A DNA stretch of 23,281 nucleotides from an uncultured Cellvibrio sp. (GTDB lineage: Bacteria; Pseudomonadota; Gammaproteobacteria; Pseudomonadales; Cellvibrionaceae), in the NCBI GenBank assembly GCA_946481735.1, contig CAMLOU010000067.1, forward strand, positions 1-23,281, written 5' to 3'. The number at the start of each line of letters is the position of its first letter. The first letter of the stretch is position 1. The notes below the pieces were generated by a model. The model had not been told where the DNA came from. It saw nothing but the letters and a program-made list of their open reading frames with translations, and searched no databases. The translations under genes and the position numbers were made by a program. Positions 16,674 through 23,281 of this stretch are shown in pieces.

Positions 16674-19328
16674 TTAAAAACTATACCCCACCTTCGCATA
16701 CCAGAACGCACCATTAAAACCAAAAGGCGCGGAACGGCGTGAATAGGTGAAAATACCGGGGCTGTCGGCGATGACGTTGCCGCCCGGCGCATCTTCCAGT
16801 GCACCGCCACGAGCGTTACCGATGGTATTTTTATCCGGGTATTCGTCGAAGATATTATTGCCACCCAGGCTCAATGTCAGTCCATTATCAAAACCGTATT
16901 CCACATTGAGGTCGGTTAATACCTTGGCGCCGTAGGTCTGGCGGCCGCCATCTTCGACGGTGTATTCGCCATAACGGTTCAACGCCAGGTTAACGCGCCA
17001 GTTGTCCAGTTGATAATAACCGCTCAGGCTGATGCGATCTTCCGGCTGCCATTCTTCGATGATGGAAATATCCTGCGAACTGAATACCACATCGGCATCG
17101 AGTTGTGCGAGCGATCCCGCTTGCGAGGTAAACAGATCTACCACATCCGTTTCGGTTTTATTTCCGGCCAGGGTTAAATCCAGATTGCCACCCAGAAAAT
17201 CGATGCCGGCATAGTTAATCACCAGATCAACACCGCGCGTTTCCGTGTTGGCGCCGTTAAGGAAAAATTGTCCTGCACCGGCACCCACGGCTTCCAGCGC
17301 ATCACCCAGGGTACCGCTGGGATCATCGGCACCGCTCAGGCGGTTACTGATTACAATGCGGTCGTCAATATCGATCGCGTAGTAATCCAGCGTGATAGTC
17401 AGTTGATCCACAGGGGTCAGCACAAAACCTGCGCTGTAGTTGGTTGACTCTTCTTCTTTCAACTGCGGAATACCGATGGCTTGGGCCAGTTCACTGTCAT
17501 TGCGGAAGGTGCCGACCTCAACCAGAATTTGCGGTCCAGTCGGGTCAGCCGGGTTGGTGACAAACTGTGTGCCGATGTTGTTGAAGTATAGCTGCTGCAT
17601 GGAGGGCGCACGAAAACCGGTGCTTGCTGCCGCGCGTAGACGCAGGATATCGTTTACTGCCCAATTGGCACCAAGTTTGTAATTGGTGGTGTTGCCGAAA
17701 TCTTCGTAATCATCAAAACGAATCGCAGCGCTTACCAACACACTATCGGTTAATTGATAGTCGGCATCGACAAAGGCGGAGATCACATTGCGATCTTCAT
17801 CGACCGATGACGCGGGGGCAATACCGGGAAAGCCCTGAATGCCGCCGCCGGCATCTTGCGGGTACAAGGCCACGCCGCCATTGTCCAGGTCTGTGTCGTA
17901 ATCCAGATAGGAATATTCTTCGCCGGGGATAATCTTGTAGTCGTCAATGCGGTATTCAAAACCCGTCGCCACAGAGAGATCACCAAAGGTGTTATCGAAG
18001 TCTATATTGAAGGTTTGCAATCCTAATTCCAAACCGTAGGCGTACGCCGAGCGTGGGATGCTGCTGCGAATCTCTTCATCGGATAGACCTTCTTCGTAAT
18101 TTAAATAATTTACGTAAGAGTAGTTAATGGAGTTGCTGGTGTCGTAATCAATTTCGTTACGGCCGTTGGTGTAAGACACATCCATATCCCAGCCGTTGGC
18201 GAATTCGATGCGGTAACCAATACTGGCCGAGAAGTCGTCGATTTGCGAATTGATATGGGGCAGGAATCCGAGAGGAATAACATTATCGCCATCATCCAGC
18301 GCGGCGGAATAGCCTGAACTGGGATTACGGTATAACGCACCGGACGTTGCTTCGCGTTCGGAGTAAGTAATAAAGCCGTAAGCTTCACCAGCACCGACAT
18401 CAACCGCACCATTAAGAATCAACGCGAGCTGTTCCGAGTCAGCGTCACCAATACGATAAACGTCACGGTTAAAATTAATCTCGCGCGGATCAGCGGCTTC
18501 AACAAAGCCGTTATCGTCGCTGTCAACACAACCACCAAATACGCAGTCGCCCGGCACGCCGGCGCGGTTGGTTCTGCCGCGATCACGGAAATTCAAAGTC
18601 ATATTGATATACCCGGTATCACCGAGGTTAAAGCCTTTATTCACATCCAGATTAATGGTTTCACCGTCGCCTTCAGAGTACTCTCCATAATAAGCACTGA
18701 AGTTACCGCCTTCATCCGCATCACGCAGCACGATGTTAATAACGCCCGCTATGGCGTCCGAACCATATTGCGCTGCGGCACCATCGCGCAGGACTTCAAT
18801 ACGTTTTATCGATGCCGCTGGAATTGCGTTCATATCAACACCGGCTGTGCCGCGTCCCACAGAGGTATTGATATGAATTAATGATGCCTGATGGCGACGT
18901 TTGCCGTTGATTAACACCAGCGTTTGATCCGGCCCCAATCCGCGCAAGGTCGCGGGCCGCAGTGCGTCGGTACCATCGCTGATGGTGGACGACGAAAAAT
19001 TAAATGACGGGGCCAGGCTTTGCAGCATGCGCCCGACTTCAGTTTGTCCGGTTTTTTCCAGCGCTTCGGTATTGAGCACATCCACCGGCACAGGTAAATC
19101 CTCGGCCGTGCGTCCACGGGTTCTGCTGCCGACAATCAGGAGTTCTTCTACCGCCTGCGGCTGATCACTCGGTGCATTTTGCGCCTGGGTTATCGCACTG
19201 CTGATGGCCAGGGGTAATGGCAATAGCATGGCAGCAAAAAAAGAAACCGGGCGTTTTTTTGTTACTGGATGTATAGCGTGAAAGGGGTGTTGATCCAACT
19301 GCGAACAAAAAGCGGTGTGAGTTGACAT
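16674..19328 (-). CDS. TonB-dependent outer-membrane receptor
   Basis: An 884-residue receptor. The open frame reaches 19430, but the ATG at 19328 is preceded by GGAGAGCCTGC and gives a signal peptide with a long basic n-region, a hydrophobic core at residues about 29-47, and cleavage near TQAQN. A TonB-box-like EELLIVG lies at 61-67. The plug domain follows, with DQTLVLINGKRRHQ and the classic IKRIEVLRDGAAAQYGSDAI then AGVINIVLRD. The remainder is beta-barrel repeats ending in an aromatic residue (WYAKVGYSF). It would move a substrate across the outer membrane using TonB energy. The ligand cannot be read from the sequence; no siderophore or polysaccharide genes are adjacent. It is divergent from the glucosylglycerate operon. 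Confidence 0.93.
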   Translation of the reverse strand: MSTHTAFCSQLDQHPFHAIHPVTKKRPVSFFAAMLLPLPLAISSAITQAQNAPSDQPQAVEELLIVGSRTRGRTAEDLPVPVDVLNTEALEKTGQTEVGRMLQSLAPSFNFSSSTISDGTDALRPATLRGLGPDQTLVLINGKRRHQASLIHINTSVGRGTAGVDMNAIPAASIKRIEVLRDGAAAQYGSDAIAGVINIVLRDADEGGNFSAYYGEYSEGDGETINLDVNKGFNLGDTGYINMTLNFRDRGRTNRAGVPGDCVFGGCVDSDDNGFVEAADPREINFNRDVYRIGDADSEQLALILNGAVDVGAGEAYGFITYSEREATSGALYRNPSSGYSAALDDGDNVIPLGFLPHINSQIDDFSASIGYRIEFANGWDMDVSYTNGRNEIDYDTSNSINYSYVNYLNYEEGLSDEEIRSSIPRSAYAYGLELGLQTFNIDFDNTFGDLSVATGFEYRIDDYKIIPGEEYSYLDYDTDLDNGGVALYPQDAGGGIQGFPGIAPASSVDEDRNVISAFVDADYQLTDSVLVSAAIRFDDYEDFGNTTNYKLGANWAVNDILRLRAAASTGFRAPSMQQLYFNNIGTQFVTNPADPTGPQILVEVGTFRNDSELAQAIGIPQLKEEESTNYSAGFVLTPVDQLTITLDYYAIDIDDRIVISNRLSGADDPSGTLGDALEAVGAGAGQFFLNGANTETRGVDLVINYAGIDFLGGNLDLTLAGNKTETDVVDLFTSQAGSLAQLDADVVFSSQDISIIEEWQPEDRISLSGYYQLDNWRVNLALNRYGEYTVEDGGRQTYGAKVLTDLNVEYGFDNGLTLSLGGNNIFDEYPDKNTIGNARGGALEDAPGGNVIADSPGIFTYSRRSAPFGFNGAFWYAKVGYSF

Positions 19329-19340
19329 GCAGGCTCTCCA

Positions 19341-19392
19341 ATAATCCATGAGGGTTGTCAGCTGTAGCGTTGGATTATCAGGGTGATAATCC
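19341..19392 (-). promoter_or_regulatory. Leader inverted repeat with alternative half-site at the receptor RBS
   Basis: Read on the minus strand, GGATTATC and GATAATCC (19385-19392 and 19372-19379) form a perfect 8-bp inverted repeat with a five-base spacer, 44-64 bases upstream of the receptor ATG. A third half-site, GGATTAT (19341-19347), directly abuts the GGAGAG ribosome-binding site. The 3' arm could pair with either copy, so two exclusive RNA structures are possible. A protein operator is the simpler alternative. Confidence 0.4.
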
Positions 19393-19590
19393 GCCACATC
19401 GTCCGCTACCATAAATTTATCTATGCGCAAGCGATAATATTTTTTCCATCTTTAAAGCGAAGCGTTAGTTGTTCATTGTTATAAAAACGCGCACGCTACT
19501 TTTTCTCATCACCAAACACCCGTATTATGTCGGCCTATTCAACATACCCGCTCAACAACCAACTTTACAATAGTGAAAAAGGACTACTCT

Positions 19591-19674
19591 GTGCCCGCAT
19601 CAATTAAATCATTTGCCTCATTTATCTTCGGGCTAACCAAATCCATTCGTGGGGGCGTTAGCTTTCAATTTTAA
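19591..19674 (+). CDS. Possible 27-residue small protein or gene remnant
   Basis: GTG start with AAGGA nine bases upstream, and an open frame reading MPASIKSFASFIFGLTKSI then RGGVSFQF and TAA. The first half is hydrophobic with one lysine, like a truncated signal peptide. The end, GVSFQF, resembles the closing strand of an outer-membrane barrel. It could be an internally deleted remnant, a small leader peptide of the downstream operon, or chance. It ends 59 bases before the glycerate kinase start. The rest of the 405-base gap between the receptor and kinase genes shows no other gene. Confidence 0.25.
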   Translation: MPASIKSFASFIFGLTKSIRGGVSFQF

Positions 19675-19733
19675 TCAGAAAGTCGCGTTCTGGTCTCCAT
19701 ATTGCTTGTAGTCATTCATGATGAGGACAAATT

Positions 19734-20654
19734 ATGCAATGGGATGATGTGTTGCCGGCGGTGCGTGATTTGATAGCAGAACAACAATTGCCGGAGGATT
19801 TTCTCGCGGTGTGCCAGCGGTTTTATTTTCCGCTGGCGCGTTATCTGTTATCACGTAAGCAGATGCACCCTATGCCGCTGGTCATCGGCATCAATGGTGC
19901 ACAAGGGACGGGCAAATCGACGCTCGCCGCCCTGTTGCAGTGCATGCTGGAAAATGGCGCGCGCAAACCTTGTGCTAATGTGTCTATTGATGATCTCTAC
20001 CTGACGCGCGCGGAACGCGAGCAACTTTCGCAACGCGTGCATCCTTTATTACGCACGCGCGGTGTTCCCGGTACGCATGATATTGAGCTTGGCCTGGCGT
20101 TATTTGCGAGTTTACAACGGACTCATGATTCTGGCGTTATTGCTCTACCGCGCTTCGACAAAGCGCGGGATGATCGCAAACCGGCAGCAACATGGTCTCA
20201 ACAAGCGTTACCGGTAGACTTTATTATTTTTGAGGGTTGGTGTGTTGGCGCGGTGGCGCAGCCTGCACACCAACTTGCCATCCCTGTCAATGCGCTGGAA
20301 GCCGCTGAAGATAGCAGCGGTCATTGGCGGCGTTACGTAAATCAGCAATTAGCGGAGCAATACCCCGCCTTATTTGAACAATGCGATCTGTTAATCATGC
20401 TCAAAGCGCCCTCCATGGAAGCCGTTGAAGACTGGCGTTGGCTGCAAGAACAAAAGCTGATTGTAAAAACCGGCGGCATCGGTCAGGGATTGATGACGCG
20501 CGCGCAGGTCAAACGGTTTATTCAACATTATGAACGGTTAACCCGTTATATTTTGCAGGAAATGCCCAATCGCGCGGACCTGGTTTTTCATCTCACGGAA
20601 AACCATCGCATTGAGCGGGCCACAGGTTCCTTAGCGAGTGAGATGATCTTATGA
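19734..20654 (+). CDS. D-glycerate kinase, P-loop type (plant/Tda10-like glycerate 3-kinase family)
   Basis: A 306-residue P-loop kinase. The Walker A motif is GINGAQGTGKST (residues 52-63, K61). It is followed by the family's VSIDDLYLTRAERE stretch and the RTRGVPGTHDIELG motif. Next come LPRFDKARDDR and VDFIIFEGWCVGA (Walker B-like end of strand). Length and motif order fit the D-glycerate 3-kinase/Tda10 family, which phosphorylates D-glycerate with ATP. AGGACAAATT precedes the ATG. Its stop overlaps the next start by four bases (ATGA), and the whole downstream unit makes or breaks a glycerate glycoside. That context supports glycerate as substrate. I infer 3-phosphoglycerate as the product from family identity; the position phosphorylated is not visible. 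Confidence 0.88.
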   Translation: MQWDDVLPAVRDLIAEQQLPEDFLAVCQRFYFPLARYLLSRKQMHPMPLVIGINGAQGTGKSTLAALLQCMLENGARKPCANVSIDDLYLTRAEREQLSQRVHPLLRTRGVPGTHDIELGLALFASLQRTHDSGVIALPRFDKARDDRKPAATWSQQALPVDFIIFEGWCVGAVAQPAHQLAIPVNALEAAEDSSGHWRRYVNQQLAEQYPALFEQCDLLIMLKAPSMEAVEDWRWLQEQKLIVKTGGIGQGLMTRAQVKRFIQHYERLTRYILQEMPNRADLVFHLTENHRIERATGSLASEMIL

Positions 20655-21448
20655 AGCTACTGATTTTTACCGATCTGGACGGCACACTGCTGGATCACCA
20701 CACCTACAGCTTCACGCCCGCCCTGCCCTCGCTTACCGATATAAAAAACCGCAACCATCCCCTGATCCTCGTCTCCAGTAAAACCCGCGCTGAATTACTT
20801 GAATTGTCCAACGAACTGCACCTGGAGTTTCCGTTTATCAGTGAGAATGGTGCCGCCATACATTGGCGGGAAAATAATGAATGGCAGTGCCAGGCATTTT
20901 CTCCACCGCGCGATCACATCGACAAGGTTTTGCAGGAACTGCGCGCGCACAAGGGTTATCGTTTTACGGCGTTTATGGATTGCACTACAGAGAACATTGC
21001 GACAATCACGGATTTGCCGCTCGATAAAGCACAGCGTGCCAACGCACGGGAATACACAGAGCCCTTATTGTGGCAAGACACACCGGAACAACTCTCACGC
21101 TTTCTCCATCAGCTCAAAGAACACGGTTTACAAGCCGTTCAGGGCGGACGCTTTCTCAGTGTGATGGGACAATTCAATAAAGCCAGCGCCATGCAATGGC
21201 TTGTAAGACGCTACCAGACGCAGGAACCGCTGCTAACGGTGGCCCTGGGTGATAGCCCCAATGACGAAGCCATGTTGCAAGCAGCCGATATCGCCGTGGT
21301 CATCCAATCGGCGCGATCAGCGCAACTTGAGGTCAATCAACCCCGGTGGATTATTCGCACTACACAACCCGGCCCCATGGGCTGGCAGGAAGCGATGGAA
21401 CGAATCCTCGCAAGCGATTTAACCGCATTTCATTCCAATAACAACTGA
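20651..21448 (+). CDS. gpgP: Glucosyl-3-phosphoglycerate phosphatase (MPGP-like HAD-IIB)
   Basis: A 265-residue cytosolic HAD phosphatase of the mannosyl-3-phosphoglycerate phosphatase group. Motif I is FTDLDGTLLDHHTYS (D8 nucleophile, D10). Motif II is LILVSSKTRAEL, the SSKTR form typical of MPGP proteins. FPFISENGAAIHW follows, and motif IV is GDSPNDEAML (D201, D205). The cap is of the C2b type. It overlaps the kinase gene by four bases and is followed after 18 bases by the synthase, so the substrate is expected to be the synthase product. Mannosyl- versus glucosyl-3-phosphoglycerate cannot be told from this protein alone; the glucosyl reading follows from the adjacent GpgS-like and GH13_18 genes. 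Confidence 0.87.
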   Translation: MKLLIFTDLDGTLLDHHTYSFTPALPSLTDIKNRNHPLILVSSKTRAELLELSNELHLEFPFISENGAAIHWRENNEWQCQAFSPPRDHIDKVLQELRAHKGYRFTAFMDCTTENIATITDLPLDKAQRANAREYTEPLLWQDTPEQLSRFLHQLKEHGLQAVQGGRFLSVMGQFNKASAMQWLVRRYQTQEPLLTVALGDSPNDEAMLQAADIAVVIQSARSAQLEVNQPRWIIRTTQPGPMGWQEAMERILASDLTAFHSNNN

Positions 21449-21466
21449 TAACAGACGAGGTGCAAC

Positions 21467-22690
21467 ATGGGCGACTTTCATCAAACCGGTATGATCACCA
21501 CACTCCACAACATCGCCAAACGACCGGTGGATGCCATGGAGGCAGAACTGAATCAATTTAAGACGACGCGACCCATGTCCCTGGTGCTGCCGTCACTTTA
21601 TTCAGAGTTGGCCGGTGAGGCGCTGGCTAATATTGTTAACGAATTAACCCGGGTTCCTTACCTCAATGAAATTGTGATTGGGCTGGACCGTGCCAACCGC
21701 GATGAATACCAACATGCGCTGACCTATTTCAAACAACTGCCCCAGTATCATCGCGTGTTGTGGAATGACGGGCCGCGCTTGATGGCCATTGATGCACAAT
21801 TGCAATCGCTGGGCCTTGCGCCCAACCAACTGGGTAAGGGCCGCAATGTGTGGTATTGCTTTGGTTACGTGCTGGCATCCGGACGCGGGATATCGGTCGC
21901 ATTGCACGATTGCGATATCGTGACTTACCACCGCGAGCTGTTGGCGCGTTTGATTTATCCCGTGGCAAATCCTGCCTTTAATTACGAATTTTGTAAGGGT
22001 TTTTACGCGCGCGTCGCGACTGACAAGATGGGAGGCCGCGTCAGCCGCCTGTTTGTCACGCCCTTGCTGCGCACCTTGAAAAAAATCTGCGGCTACAGCG
22101 AGTATCTGGAATATCTCGACAGCTTTCGCTATCCACTCGCCGGCGAATTCTCCCTGCGCTCGGATGTAATCAACGACTTGCGCATCCCCAGTGACTGGGG
22201 GCTGGAGATCGGCGTGTTATCCGAGATGCATCGCAACTACGCCACCAACCGTTTGTGTCAGGTGGATATCGCCGATATTTATGATCATAAACACCAGAAT
22301 ATTTCCGCCGAGGATGCCGACAAAGGGTTATCCAAGATGAGTACTGATATTGCCAAAGCCTTGTTTCGCAAACTGGCTACCCATGGCGAAGTGTTTTCCA
22401 CGGAAAAAATTCGCACCATAAAAGCTACCTACTACCGTATTGCGCTGGATTTTGTCGATACCTACCACAATGATGCATTGATCAATGGCCTGGGTTACGA
22501 CCGCCACATTGAAGAAGCCACGGTGGAATTATTTGCGCAAAATGTCATGCGCGCCGGGGAATTTTTTCTGGAAAACCCCATGGACCGGCCGTTCATTCCC
22601 AGCTGGAACCGGGTGATCAGTGCCATTCCGGATATCCTCACCCAACTCAAACAAGCCGTCGAAGACGATCACCGGGAATTTTCTGCTTAG
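21467..22690 (+). CDS. gpgS: Glucosyl-3-phosphoglycerate synthase-like glycosyltransferase (GT81)
   Basis: A 407-residue GT-A transferase. The nucleotide-sugar region begins LVLPSLYSELAGEALANIV and EIVIGLDRANRDEY. RNVWYCFGYVLASG follows, then the metal-binding motif ALHDCDIV (D148, D150). Downstream RYPLAGEFSLRSDV and WGLEIGVLSEMHRN resemble the acceptor and metal-histidine region of GpgS enzymes. The family transfers glucose from a nucleotide sugar to 3-phosphoglycerate, giving glucosyl-3-phosphoglycerate. Some related enzymes use GDP-mannose, so the donor is not certain. GAGGTGCAAC lies before the ATG. It sits between the phosphatase and the phosphorylase, with ten bases to the next start. 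No signal peptide; cytosolic. Confidence 0.85.
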   Translation: MGDFHQTGMITTLHNIAKRPVDAMEAELNQFKTTRPMSLVLPSLYSELAGEALANIVNELTRVPYLNEIVIGLDRANRDEYQHALTYFKQLPQYHRVLWNDGPRLMAIDAQLQSLGLAPNQLGKGRNVWYCFGYVLASGRGISVALHDCDIVTYHRELLARLIYPVANPAFNYEFCKGFYARVATDKMGGRVSRLFVTPLLRTLKKICGYSEYLEYLDSFRYPLAGEFSLRSDVINDLRIPSDWGLEIGVLSEMHRNYATNRLCQVDIADIYDHKHQNISAEDADKGLSKMSTDIAKALFRKLATHGEVFSTEKIRTIKATYYRIALDFVDTYHNDALINGLGYDRHIEEATVELFAQNVMRAGEFFLENPMDRPFIPSWNRVISAIPDILTQLKQAVEDDHREFSA

Positions 22691-22700
22691 GGCCATAGCT

Positions 22701-23281
22701 ATGACCACCACTGCGATGACTGATTTGCTCCGCCGGGTAAAGGAACACCTGGCGTTTATTTATCCTGACCTTGACCCTGAGCATCTTGCGCAGGAACTCA
22801 TTCATGTCATGGGAATTGATGAGCAGTGTCGCAGCCCGCAAGCGCATCGCAACCACTGGGATGAAACCGATGCGGTTTTAATTACCTACGGCGATTCCAT
22901 TGTTAAACCCGGCGAACAGCCACTGATCACGCTGAAAGCATTTCTCGATCGGCGTGTACGCAACACCATCAGCAGCGTACATATTTTGCCGTTCTTTCCT
23001 TATAGCTCCGATGATGGATTTTCGGTGATTGATTATCTGACGGTGAATCCGTCGCTCGGCGAGTGGGATGATATCAGCCGCATTGCAGCAGATTATAAAC
23101 TCATGGCCGACCTGGTGATTAACCATGTATCCAGTCGCGGGCGCTGGTTTGAGAATTTCAAAAAACGCGTTGATCCGGGTAAGGATTATTTTGTGGAGGC
23201 TGCTCCTGACCTGGACGTGTCGACCGTGGTCCGGCCACGCAATACGCCCCTGCTCTACGCTTACGAAACCCTGGATGGTCC
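22701..23281 (+). CDS. GH13_18 sucrose/glucosylglycerate phosphorylase-like enzyme, 5' part
   Basis: The first 193 codons are present; the gene runs off the window. It starts at the ATG ten bases after gpgS, with a weak TAGGG upstream. Residues about 58-63 read VLITYG, equivalent to the start of Bifidobacterium sucrose phosphorylase, so there is an N-terminal extension of roughly 50 residues. The GH13 barrel start is clear: SVHILPFFPYSSDDGFSVID, GEWDDI, and LMADLVINHVSSRGRWFENF (conserved region I, DLVINH). VVRPRNTPLL then resembles glucosylglycerate-type members more than true sucrose phosphorylases. The enzyme would split a glucoside with phosphate to glucose 1-phosphate. The specificity call leans on the operon; the catalytic Asp and Glu lie beyond the window. 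Confidence 0.85.
   Translation, partial: MTTTAMTDLLRRVKEHLAFIYPDLDPEHLAQELIHVMGIDEQCRSPQAHRNHWDETDAVLITYGDSIVKPGEQPLITLKAFLDRRVRNTISSVHILPFFPYSSDDGFSVIDYLTVNPSLGEWDDISRIAADYKLMADLVINHVSSRGRWFENFKKRVDPGKDYFVEAAPDLDVSTVVRPRNTPLLYAYETLDG

Overview
The window is a stretch of a gammaproteobacterial chromosome with dense coding on both strands. The TonB-dependent receptor style, the interspersed palindromic repeats and the overall base and codon use suggest a Cellvibrio-like member of the Cellvibrionales. That assignment rests on general resemblance, not on a search. I see no rRNA, tRNA, CRISPR array, insertion sequence or prophage gene.

Layout. Positions 1-4300 hold a small exported SnoaL-like protein (+), an uncharacterised 512-residue protein (-) and a YbjJ-like major facilitator transporter (-). 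Positions 4332-11921 hold an MdtABC/MuxABC-type RND efflux set: one membrane fusion protein and two paralogous inner-membrane pumps, with no outer-membrane channel gene in the window. Positions 12075-16361 hold a YceM-like Gfo/Idh/MocA oxidoreductase (+), a class 3 lipase-like hydrolase (-), an exported HELVH zinc peptidase (+) and a NagD/LHPP-type HAD phosphatase (+). Positions 16674-19328 encode a TonB-dependent outer-membrane receptor (-). It is divergent from the last unit, 19734 to the window end (+). That unit is a tight operon of glycerate kinase, a mannosyl/glucosyl-3-phosphoglycerate phosphatase-like HAD enzyme, a glucosyl-3-phosphoglycerate synthase-like transferase and the 5' part of a GH13_18 sucrose phosphorylase-like enzyme, probably a glucosylglycerate phosphorylase.

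How the genes fit together. The last operon can be read as a closed glucosylglycerate cycle. The synthase and phosphatase make the compatible solute from 3-phosphoglycerate and a nucleotide-glucose. The phosphorylase splits it to glucose 1-phosphate and glycerate, and the kinase returns glycerate to phosphoglycerate. This is the strongest system-level observation in the window.

Non-coding structure. Four long hairpin repeats (710-814, 3946-4100, 2446-2535, 16409-16568) share a core reading CTACAGGGAWGTATT on one strand. In the first two, 26-bp perfect arms surround that core, but the distal arm sequence is different at each locus. Their internal hairpins repeatedly have six-base loops resembling ATGGAN. 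A second, simpler family of REP-like palindromes (GTCGGATTA...TAATCCGAC) lies in the mdtA-mdtB gap and just after mdtC. The receptor gene has a leader with an inverted repeat and a third half-site beside its ribosome-binding site, which could form alternative RNA structures.
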